This document shows positions 1-5,888 of a stretch of DNA of 9,904 bases, in pieces. Source of the DNA: Pseudomonadota bacterium (GTDB taxonomy: Bacteria; Pseudomonadota; Alphaproteobacteria; Sphingomonadales; Sphingomonadaceae); NCBI GenBank assembly GCA_030271565.1, contig JARXKR010000081.1, positions 1 to 9,904 on the forward strand, in the 5' to 3' direction. A program made the translations under genes and the position numbers. The notes under the pieces are model-generated. The model did no database searches, had not been told where the DNA came from, and saw nothing but the letters and a program-made list of their open reading frames with translations. Within the stretch, counting starts at the first letter, position 1. Every line of letters begins with the position of its first letter.

Positions 1-674
1 GCCACACCACACTGGGCGCCAACGGCAGCTACTATCTTGGCAACGGCTGGCGGCTGCGGGCATCGTGGGGGCAGGGGTTCAAGGCTCCGACGCTGAGCCA
101 GCTCTATGGCTATGGCGGCAATGCTGGGCTCAAGCCGGAAACCAGCGAGGCCTTCGACGCCGGGATCGAACTGGGTGATCGCAACGCGCGGTTTCATCTC
201 GCCGCCACCCTGTTCCGCCGCGATAGCCGCGACCTGATCGACTACGTCACGCCCACCGGCTATTTCAACATCAGCCGAGCGCGCGCGCAAGGGCTGGAGC
301 TAGAAGGTTCGGCGCGGATCGACGGCAACGTCACGGTCTCTGCCGCCTATACTTACCTCGAGGCGACCAACCGCGGCAGCGGCAAAGATTTGGCCCGCCG
401 CCCGCGCCATATGGTGAGCGTATCGGCCGACTGGACCACACCGCTGCTGGGCCTCAAACTGGGGGCCGATGTGCGGATGGTGAGCGACAGCCTGGATATC
501 GGCGGGAAGCTCGATGGCTATGGCCTGCTGACTTTGCGGGCGAGTATGCCGCTGGGCGAACATCTGGAGCTTTATGGGCGGGTGGAGAATGTGACCGACG
601 CGGCGTACCAGACGGTCGCCGGGTATGGGACCTATGGCCGCTCGGCTTACGGCGGAATAAGGGCAAGTTTTTGA
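1..674 (+). CDS. btuB: TonB-dependent outer-membrane receptor, BtuB-type (5' truncated by window edge)
   Basis: This is the C-terminal 223 residues of a TonB-dependent receptor beta-barrel, which would import a scarce ligand into the periplasm. The reading frame begins at base 3, so the signal peptide, TonB box and plug lie outside the window. Residues 25-46 of the visible part carry the usual barrel motif GFKAPTLSQLYG followed by GN..LKPE. A second barrel motif, GYFNISRARAQGLELEG, follows. The protein ends in a typical last strand (YQTVAGYGTYGR, then GIRASF) with a terminal Phe, as recognised by the BAM machinery. The NVTDAAYQTVAGYGTYGR ending resembles BtuB, and the BtuFCD-type genes downstream fit vitamin B12 or another corrinoid. 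A siderophore or haem receptor is the main alternative. Any cobalamin riboswitch would lie upstream, out of view. The family call is firm; the ligand is inferred. Confidence 0.85.
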   Translation, partial: HTTLGANGSYYLGNGWRLRASWGQGFKAPTLSQLYGYGGNAGLKPETSEAFDAGIELGDRNARFHLAATLFRRDSRDLIDYVTPTGYFNISRARAQGLELEGSARIDGNVTVSAAYTYLEATNRGSGKDLARRPRHMVSVSADWTTPLLGLKLGADVRMVSDSLDIGGKLDGYGLLTLRASMPLGEHLELYGRVENVTDAAYQTVAGYGTYGRSAYGGIRASF

Positions 675-690
675 TCGCCACCTTGCCTTC

Positions 691-841
691 GATCCTCTCC
701 GTTTTTGCGCAGCACAAACGGGGAGGTGGCGCGCGCGTAGCGCGTGACGGAGGGGTATCGGCCTTGCCGCAATACCCCTCCGTCAGTCGCCTACGGCGTC
801 TGCCACCTCCCCGTTTGCGCTTCGCGAAAATGGAGAGGACC
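691..841. repeat. Cloverleaf-like palindromic repeat, copy 1 (receptor-btuF gap)
   Basis: A nearly perfect palindrome of about 150 bp. The outer arms 691-721 and 811-841 match over 31 positions with about five mismatches. Inside them a perfect 14-bp stem pairs 716-729 (AAACGGGGAGGTGG) with 803-816. A central 12-bp stem pairs 747-758 (ACGGAGGGGTAT) with 772-783. Each arm also carries its own small hairpin: CGCGC/GCGCG with loop GTA (732-744), and CGCC/GGCG with loop TAC (788-798). Even the central loop holds a 4-bp hairpin (759-769). Copy 2 at 3473-3618 has the same architecture and core words but different side-hairpin sequences. It probably belongs to a dispersed non-coding repeat family; I recall similar repeats in sphingomonads but cannot check copy number here. 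Confidence 0.85.
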
Positions 842-1765
842 TTGTTGATTTTACCGCTCCTGCTCGCTTCCTGCGCGCCTGCCCCCGCGCAACCCGCCGC
901 CCCCACTACCATCGTCAGCCTCAACCCCTGCACCGACGCAATCCTCGCTGAAGTTGCTGACCCCGCGCAGATACTCGCCCTGTCGAGCTACAGCAGCGAT
1001 CCCGCCGCAAGTTCGATGGATGTAGCCAAGGCGCGGCGGTTCCGGGCAGTGAGTGGCGCGGTCGAAGAGGTTGCGGCGCTGCGCCCGGCATTGGTGATCG
1101 GCAGCACCTTTACCCCGCCCGCGACGAGCGCCGCCTTCGCCCAGATGGGCTTGCGGTTTGCCGCGTTCGGCGTTGCGGACACGGTCGAAGAAAGCAAAGC
1201 GCAAGTCCGCGAAATCGCGGCACTGGCCGGACATCCCGAACGCGCCGACCTGCTCAATGCGCAGATCGACCGCGCGCTGGCTGAAGCAGCACCGCCGCCG
1301 GGGCCGCTCGTGCCCGCGATCGTCTGGCAGTCGGGCGGGATGGTGCCGGGGCAGGGGACGCTGATCGCCGACCTGCTGGCGCGCACCGGGTTTACCAACG
1401 CCGCTGCGCTGCGCGGACTGAAGCAGGCCGATCTGCTGCCGCTGGAGCAAATGCTCGCCGCGCCGCCGCGGGTGATTTTCACCGCGGGCAATCCGCTCGC
1501 CAACGAGGACCGTATGCTCGCGCACCCGGCCTTGCGCGCACTGACTGGCACTTTGCGCGCCCCGTTGAATCCGGCACTGCTGTGGTGCGGCGGGCCGAGC
1601 ATTCCAAAGACCGTTGCGCGGCTGACGGCAGTGCGGCGGGAGCTGGGTCAAACCTCACCCCGTGTGCTTCGACAAGCTCAGCATGAGCGGATGTTGGGGT
1701 CACCCCAAAGCCCGCTCAGCCTGAGCCTGTCGAAGGCCGCGCGCGAAACTGGCCCAACCAAATGA
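830..1765 (+). CDS. btuF: ABC transporter substrate-binding lipoprotein, BtuF-type
   Basis: Periplasmic binding protein (311 aa) that would capture the ligand released by the outer-membrane receptor and deliver it to the permease. The chosen ATG gives MERTLLILPLLLASC, a short signal peptide with lipobox LASC and lipidated Cys15. Then comes VSLNPCTDAILAEV, the usual start of a helical-backbone metal-receptor fold (BtuF/FecB class). The frame stays open upstream to 671, but that part is only repeat 1 read through. The start itself lies in the right arm of that repeat. TTG at 845, six bases after GGAGAGG, and TTG at 815 are alternatives. The natural domain seems to end near residue 273 (VRRELG). 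The remaining ~38 residues come largely from a second palindromic repeat (1667-1735). The stop overlaps the permease start as ATGA. Corrinoid specificity is inferred from context; haem or siderophore remains possible. Confidence 0.85.
   Translation: MERTLLILPLLLASCAPAPAQPAAPTTIVSLNPCTDAILAEVADPAQILALSSYSSDPAASSMDVAKARRFRAVSGAVEEVAALRPALVIGSTFTPPATSAAFAQMGLRFAAFGVADTVEESKAQVREIAALAGHPERADLLNAQIDRALAEAAPPPGPLVPAIVWQSGGMVPGQGTLIADLLARTGFTNAAALRGLKQADLLPLEQMLAAPPRVIFTAGNPLANEDRMLAHPALRALTGTLRAPLNPALLWCGGPSIPKTVARLTAVRRELGQTSPRVLRQAQHERMLGSPQSPLSLSLSKAARETGPTK
1667..1735. repeat. Palindromic repeat inserted in the 3' end of btuF
   Basis: Two 34-base arms, 1667-1700 and 1702-1735, are inverted copies with about six mismatches around a single-base centre. 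The left arm begins CTTCGACAAGCTCAGC and the right arm ends GAGCCTGTCGAAG. This is a different family from the cloverleaf elements. It is translated in the btuF frame as VLRQAQHERM (left arm) and LSLSLSKA (right arm). I associate these words with a very common sphingomonad repeat; genome-wide abundance cannot be tested here. In RNA it would fold into a long hairpin just before the btuF/btuC junction. Confidence 0.85.
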
Positions 1766-2721
1766 CCCGCCCCATCGCATTCCTCCTGCTGGCGCTCGCC
1801 ATCGCCTTCCCGCTCTCGCTGCTCGCGGGCCGGGTGTGGATCGATCCGTTCGCCAGTCCGGTGCCAAACGCCCTTATCATCCTGACCGAATTGCGCCTGC
1901 CGCGCAGCGTTCTGGCGCTCATCCTTGGCGCTGGCCTCGGCGCAGCGGGCGCAGCGATGCAGGGCTATCTGCGCAACCCGCTCGCCGATCCGGGGCTGTT
2001 CGGGATTGCCCCCGGCGCAGCGCTGGGCGCGGTGTTGAGCTTCTGGACTGGCCTTGCTGGCACCCCGTGGCTGCTGCCGCTGTTCGCTTTGCTCGGCGCG
2101 GGAAGCGCGATGGCTTTGCTCAGCCTGATCGCCGGGCGCAGCGGCTCGGCGCTGCTGTTTACGCTGGCGGGGATGATGATCGCCAGCCTGGCGGGGGCGA
2201 TGATGAGCCTCGCGATCAGCCTCTCGCCAACCCCCTTCGCCATGTCCGAGATCGTCACCTGGCTGATGGGGGCATTAAGCGACCGTAGCTGGAACGACGT
2301 AGTGATTGCCGCGCCGCTAACGCTCGCCGGGATCGTGCTGCTGCGGCGCGCCGGACCATCGCTCGATGCGCTGACTTTGGGCGAGCAGGCGGCACGCTCG
2401 CTCGGGGTCGATCCGCGGCGGCTGCAGTGGCTGATGATCGGCGGGATCGGACTGACCGTCGGCGCGAGCGTCGCGGCGGCGGGGATCATCGGGTTTGTCG
2501 GACTGATCGTGCCGCATTTGCTGCGCCGCTTCACCGATGCGCGGCCATCGCAGCTGATCGTACCGAGTGCGCTCGCCGGGGCGCTGCTGGTGCTGGTCGC
2601 CGATGCGCTGTGCCGGGTTCTGCCGCTGCAAAGCGAGCTTCGGCTCGGCATCGCGCTGTCATTGCTCGGCGCGCCATTCTTCCTCGCGCTGCTGCTGCGC
2701 TTGCGGCGGGAGCTGGTGTGA
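1762..2721 (+). CDS. btuC: ABC transporter permease, FecCD/BtuC family
   Basis: Inner-membrane permease of 319 aa (E. coli BtuC is of similar length), expected to work as a dimer with BtuD. It is almost wholly hydrophobic, with several predicted membrane helices. Family hallmarks are GAGLGAAGAAMQG followed by RNPLADPGLFGIAPGAALGA (about 56-90), and GIIGFVGLIVPHLLRRF (241-257). The C-terminal ELRLGIALSLLGAPFF (292-307) matches the family's usual ELPVG...GAPFF ending. The segment LTLGEQAARSLGVDPRRL (about 204-221) is the likely cytoplasmic coupling helix that contacts the ATPase. The ATG overlaps the btuF stop (ATGA) and has no clear Shine-Dalgarno, so translation probably depends on coupling. 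The gene ends in TGATG, shared with the next start. Family assignment is secure; substrate is inferred from context. Confidence 0.9.
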   Translation: MTRPIAFLLLALAIAFPLSLLAGRVWIDPFASPVPNALIILTELRLPRSVLALILGAGLGAAGAAMQGYLRNPLADPGLFGIAPGAALGAVLSFWTGLAGTPWLLPLFALLGAGSAMALLSLIAGRSGSALLFTLAGMMIASLAGAMMSLAISLSPTPFAMSEIVTWLMGALSDRSWNDVVIAAPLTLAGIVLLRRAGPSLDALTLGEQAARSLGVDPRRLQWLMIGGIGLTVGASVAAAGIIGFVGLIVPHLLRRFTDARPSQLIVPSALAGALLVLVADALCRVLPLQSELRLGIALSLLGAPFFLALLLRLRRELV

Positions 2722-3452
2722 TGCTGCGGGCCGAACACCTTCGCCTCACCGGTCGTCTCGATGAGGTCAGCGCTGTGCTGAAACCCGGCGAGATCACCGC
2801 GATTGTCGGCCCCAACGGTGCGGGCAAGTCGACATTGCTGGCTTGTCTGGCCGGGTTGCTTGCGCCCGACAGTGGCACTGTGATGGTGGGCGAAAGCCCG
2901 CTTACCAGCCTTGCACCGCAAATCCGCGCGCAGGCGATCGGTTACCTCCCGCAATCGCCCGAAGTGGCGTGGGACGTCTCGGTCGAGACGCTGGTTGCGC
3001 TGGGGCGATTGCCATGGCGCGCCGGTGCGGAGGCGGACCGCATGGCAATTGAAGCCGCACTGGCGACGATGGAACTCACCGACCTGCGCCACCGCCCGGT
3101 CTCGCGCCTCTCGGGCGGCGAACGCGCGCGGGCCTTGATGGCGCGGGTGCTGGCTGGGCAGCCGCGCTGGATCCTCGCCGATGAACCGCTCGCCAACCTC
3201 GATCTGGCGCATCAGCAAACGCTGCTTGGGGTGCTGCGCGGGTCTGCGCGTGCGGGGATCGGGATCGTCATGGTGATGCACGGCCTCGCCGAAGCCATGA
3301 ACCATGCCGACCGCGTGCTGGTGCTGTTCGAAGGGCACCTGCTGGCGGATGGCCCACCCGAAGCGGTGCTCGACCTCGCGACGATCCGCCGCGCCTGGGG
3401 GATAGAGGCGCGCTGGCTCGGCGAACCCGGCGGGCGGGCGCTAATAATTTAG
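2721..3452 (+). CDS. btuD: ABC transporter ATP-binding protein, BtuD/FecE type
   Basis: Cytoplasmic ATPase of 243 aa that powers the BtuC-type permease. The frame is open upstream to 2427, but that is the permease gene read in another frame. The ATG at 2721 gives a normal-length NBD and a one-base TGATG overlap. All catalytic motifs are intact: Walker A GPNGAGKST (30-38), Q-loop Gln78 in YLPQ, signature LSGGE (130-134), Walker B ILADE (151-155), D-loop LANLD (157-161) and switch His187 in VMVMHG. The last codons (LII-stop) lie inside a palindrome (3441-3473), so the C-terminus may have been set by that element. It faces the convergent peptidase gene across a gap made almost entirely of repeats. 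BtuD is preferred over FecE/HmuV only because of the receptor upstream. Confidence 0.9.
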   Translation: MLRAEHLRLTGRLDEVSAVLKPGEITAIVGPNGAGKSTLLACLAGLLAPDSGTVMVGESPLTSLAPQIRAQAIGYLPQSPEVAWDVSVETLVALGRLPWRAGAEADRMAIEAALATMELTDLRHRPVSRLSGGERARALMARVLAGQPRWILADEPLANLDLAHQQTLLGVLRGSARAGIGIVMVMHGLAEAMNHADRVLVLFEGHLLADGPPEAVLDLATIRRAWGIEARWLGEPGGRALII

Positions 3453-3473
3453 GGACAGTCCCCAAATTATTAG
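3441..3473. repeat. Short AT-rich palindrome overlapping the btuD stop
   Basis: Arms CTAATAATTTAGGGAC (3441-3456) and GTCCCCAAATTATTAG (3458-3473) are inverted copies with one mismatch and one base between them. The left arm contains the last btuD codons and the TAG stop (3450-3452). Its AT content stands out against GC-rich surroundings. It could act as a weak bidirectional terminator or RNA 3'-end protector, but no T-tract follows. Alternatively it is another small mobile palindrome. It abuts the next repeat directly. Confidence 0.75.
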
Positions 3474-3618
3474 GTCCTCTCCATTTTCACGAAGTGCAAA
3501 TGGGGAGGTGGCAGTTCCGCAGGAACTGACGGAGGGGTATCAAGGCGAGCCCCGATACCCCTCCGTCTCGCCTTCGGCGATCCACCTCCCCATTTGGCTT
3601 CGCAAAATGAGGAGGATC
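3473..3618. repeat. Cloverleaf-like palindromic repeat, copy 2 (btuD-dcp gap)
   Basis: Same architecture as the repeat at 691-841. The outer arms (3473-3503 and 3590-3618) match with a 2-base deletion on the right. A perfect 14-bp stem pairs 3498-3511 (AAATGGGGAGGTGG) with 3582-3595. A perfect 13-bp central stem pairs 3529-3541 with 3554-3566. Side hairpins are CAGTTCC/GGAACTG with loop GCA (3512-3528) and TCGCC/GGCGA with loop TTC (3568-3580). The side hairpins differ in sequence from copy 1 but keep pairing and 3-base loops, which suggests selection for structure. It fills the gap between the convergent btuD and dcp and could stall polymerase from both sides. Confidence 0.85.
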
Positions 3619-3625
3619 TTTTTGG

Positions 3626-5803
3626 TTACTTCAGCCCGCGGGCCTTGAGCATCGGTTCGATGCTCGGATCGCGGCCGCTGAAATTGCGGTACATCACCGC
3701 GTAATCGAGGCTGTGGCCGCGCGACAGGACCAGGTCGCGGAAACGCTGGCCATTGGCGCGGGTCATCCCGCCGTTGGCCTGGAACCAGGCGAAGGCATCG
3801 TGATCGAGCATCTCGGTCCAGGTGTAGGCGTAGTACCCCGCCGCATAGCCGTTGGCCCAGATGTGGCGGAAGTAGCTCGAGCGGTAGCGGGTCGGCACGT
3901 CGCTGACGTCGAGCCCGTCGGCGGCCAGTTCCTTCATCGACTTGGCCTCGAACGCATCGACATCCTGCGGCCCGGCATCGGCGGGCAGCGCGTGCCACTT
4001 GAGATCGAGCAAGGCCGCGGTCACCACCTCGCCCAGTGCGTAGCCCTGGTTGAACTTGCTGGCGTTCTGGACCTTGGTGACCAAGGTGGCGGGCATCGGT
4101 GCGCCGGTCTTGTAATGCTTGGCGAAGTTCGCCAGCACTTTGGGATCGGTCATCCAGTTCTCATTGAACTGGCTGGGGAATTCCACAAAGTCGCGCGCGG
4201 TGTTGGTCCCCGCGATCGAAGGATAGCGCTGGTCCGAGAACATGCCGTGGAGCGCGTGGCCAAACTCGTGGAACATGGTGTTGGCATCGTCCCAGCTGAT
4301 CAGCGCAGGCTGACCGGCGGCGGGCTTGGTGAAATTCTCGACGTTGAACACCACCGGCTTGGTGCCCATCAGCCCCGACTGATCGACGAAGGTCGACATC
4401 CACGCCCCGCCCGACTTGTTGTCGCGCTTCCACGGGTCGAAATAGAACAGTGCGAGCTCGCTGCCGTCGGCATCGTAGACGGTGTAGACGGTGACATCTT
4501 CCTGATAGACCGGGATGTCGGTGCGCTTCTTGAAGGTCAGGCCGTAAAGCTGGTTGGCGGCGTAAAACACTCCATTTTCCAGCACGTTGTGGATCTCGAG
4601 GTAAGGCTTCACCTCGCTCTCATCGATGTTGTAGCGCTGCTTCTTGAGCTTGCCGGCGTAGAAATCCCAGTCGGCCGGGGTGACCGCGAACTTGCCGCCC
4701 TGGGCCTTGATCAGCTTGGTCAAATCGGCGGCATCGCGGCGCTGGGCATTGCCGATTGCGGGCAGCATCTGGCTGATCAGCCCGATCGCATTGGTCGGGG
4801 TTTTGGCCATCTGGTCGTAGAGCGTGAAGCTGGCGTAGTCGGGGAAGCCGAGCAGCTTGGCTTTCTGCGCGCGCAGTTGCGCCACCCGCTGGACCAGCGC
4901 GCGGGTATCGTTGGCATCGCCGCGTTCGGAGCGGTTCCAGCTGTGCTCGAACAGCGCCTGGCGGGTCGCGCGGTCGGTCAAGCTGGCGAGCAGTGGCTGC
5001 TGGGTGGTGTTCTGCAGCGCCAGCACATAGCTGCCTTTGGGCAGGCCGCGATCGGCGGCGTTCTTGGCGGCGGCGGCAATGTCCGCGTCGCTCAGCCCGG
5101 CCAGCTTGGCCTTGTCGGTGACGACCAGCGCGCCGTCTTTGGTGCCTTTGGTCAGCCGCTGCGAAAAGTCGGTCGAGAGCTTCGACAGCTCGCCGTTGAT
5201 CGCGGTCAGCGTGGCCTTGTCGGCGTCATTGAGGTTGGCGCCGTTGTGGACCATCGACTGGTATTGCAGCGTCAGAACCTGCAGCTGGTCGGGATCGAGG
5301 TTCAAGCTGGCGCGGTTGTCGTAGAGTGTCTTGACGCGCGCGAACAACTTGGGATCGAGCGTGATCGCATCGCGCATCGCCGCCAGCTTGGGCGCGGTCG
5401 CGGTGTCGATAGCATCGAGCGTGTCGTTGGTGTTGGCGCCGGTCAGTGCGCTGAACACCGAATAGGTTCGGCCGAGCATCTGTCCCGACTTTTCGAGTCC
5501 GACGATGGTATTGTCGAAAGTCGGCGCATCGGGGTTGTTGGCGATTGCTGCGACTTCGGCAAGCTGGATCGCAATGCCCTGCTCGATCGACGGCTGGTAG
5601 TCGCTGTCTTTGATCAGGGTGAAATCGGGCGCGTGGAACGGCAGGGTCGAGGCTTCAGCGAAAATGCCGGTGCCTTGCGGGATTTGGGGATTGTAGGCGA
5701 CCGGGGTGGCGGTCGGGATCGGCGTGGCGGCGGTCTGGCTGTCAGCCGCGGCGCAGCCGGCGAGCGCCAGGACGGCGAGGGAAACGAGAGGGAACTTGCG
5801 CAT
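3626..5803 (-). CDS. dcp: M3 family peptidyl-dipeptidase (Dcp-type), predicted lipoprotein
   Basis: Zinc metallopeptidase of 725 aa that would release C-terminal dipeptides from short peptides. The ATG at 5803 is preferred to the upstream ATG at 5836. It has AAGGA nine bases before it and begins a lipoprotein signal, MRKFPLVSLAVLALAGC, with lipobox LAGC and Cys17. Ala at +2 predicts the outer membrane by the E. coli rule. The active site HEFGH places His512 and His516 as zinc ligands and Glu513 as catalytic base. Glu541 in ARDFVEFPSQFNENW is the third ligand. The GTNT.RDFVEFPSQ.NE.W block is typical of Dcp rather than oligopeptidase A. The substrate-binding FRHIW...GYAAGYYAYTW segment lies near 645-662. 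It sits 85 bp after the M13 peptidase gene on the same strand, so co-transcription is possible. A lipid anchor is not what is known of E. coli Dcp, which lacks one. Confidence 0.92.
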   Translation of the reverse strand: MRKFPLVSLAVLALAGCAAADSQTAATPIPTATPVAYNPQIPQGTGIFAEASTLPFHAPDFTLIKDSDYQPSIEQGIAIQLAEVAAIANNPDAPTFDNTIVGLEKSGQMLGRTYSVFSALTGANTNDTLDAIDTATAPKLAAMRDAITLDPKLFARVKTLYDNRASLNLDPDQLQVLTLQYQSMVHNGANLNDADKATLTAINGELSKLSTDFSQRLTKGTKDGALVVTDKAKLAGLSDADIAAAAKNAADRGLPKGSYVLALQNTTQQPLLASLTDRATRQALFEHSWNRSERGDANDTRALVQRVAQLRAQKAKLLGFPDYASFTLYDQMAKTPTNAIGLISQMLPAIGNAQRRDAADLTKLIKAQGGKFAVTPADWDFYAGKLKKQRYNIDESEVKPYLEIHNVLENGVFYAANQLYGLTFKKRTDIPVYQEDVTVYTVYDADGSELALFYFDPWKRDNKSGGAWMSTFVDQSGLMGTKPVVFNVENFTKPAAGQPALISWDDANTMFHEFGHALHGMFSDQRYPSIAGTNTARDFVEFPSQFNENWMTDPKVLANFAKHYKTGAPMPATLVTKVQNASKFNQGYALGEVVTAALLDLKWHALPADAGPQDVDAFEAKSMKELAADGLDVSDVPTRYRSSYFRHIWANGYAAGYYAYTWTEMLDHDAFAWFQANGGMTRANGQRFRDLVLSRGHSLDYAVMYRNFSGRDPSIEPMLKARGLK

Positions 5804-5825
5804 GGGGGAGTTTCCTTGAATGAAT

Positions 5826-5855
5826 TCAGGGGGCAACGTTGCCGCTACCCCCTGA
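5826..5855. terminator. Hairpin between the M13 and M3 peptidase genes
   Basis: TCAGGGGG (5826-5833) pairs with CCCCCTGA (5848-5855) as an 8-bp stem. A competing perfect 12-base palindrome, GGCAACGTTGCC, lies at 5832-5843. On the - strand transcript it follows the M13 stop by about 33 bases and is followed by only a weak T-rich tract. It may be a partial terminator or processing site that sets different levels for the two peptidases, or an operator for dcp. No convincing -35/-10 pair is visible in this 85-bp gap. Confidence 0.4.
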
Positions 5856-5888
5856 GTATTAGCTGAATGATTTAGCGCAAGGTCTGGC

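Noticed and set aside
671..829. An N-terminal extension of btuF by 53 residues from TTG at 671.
   Set aside because: The extension is the cloverleaf repeat read through. It would place the lipoprotein signal peptide internally, which is not functional.
691..841. CRISPR or tRNA-like interpretation of the cloverleaf.
   Set aside because: There are only two distant copies with no spacer array. There is no T-arm, acceptor CCA or anticodon-loop consensus, and the palindrome symmetry is unlike tRNA.
2427..2720. An N-terminal extension of btuD by 98 residues.
   Set aside because: It is the permease gene in a different frame. The ABC domain starts normally at the ATG at 2721, which overlaps the btuC stop.
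1965..3338. A 457-codon open frame on the - strand across btuC and btuD.
   Set aside because: It spans two intact, motif-rich + strand genes and translates to Arg/Pro/Ser-rich sequence without domains.
691..3618. The two cloverleaf repeats as ends of a composite transposon carrying btuFCD.
   Set aside because: There is no transposase, no target-site duplication, and the elements are internally palindromic rather than terminal repeats of a larger unit. BtuFCD also fits functionally with the receptor outside the bracket.
3713..5866. A 717-codon open frame on the + strand opposite the M3 peptidase gene.
   Set aside because: It is the antisense shadow of a GC-rich gene. It has no signal peptide or domain, the translation is low-complexity (many Gly, Val, His, Leu), and the opposite strand encodes a clear Dcp with all catalytic residues.
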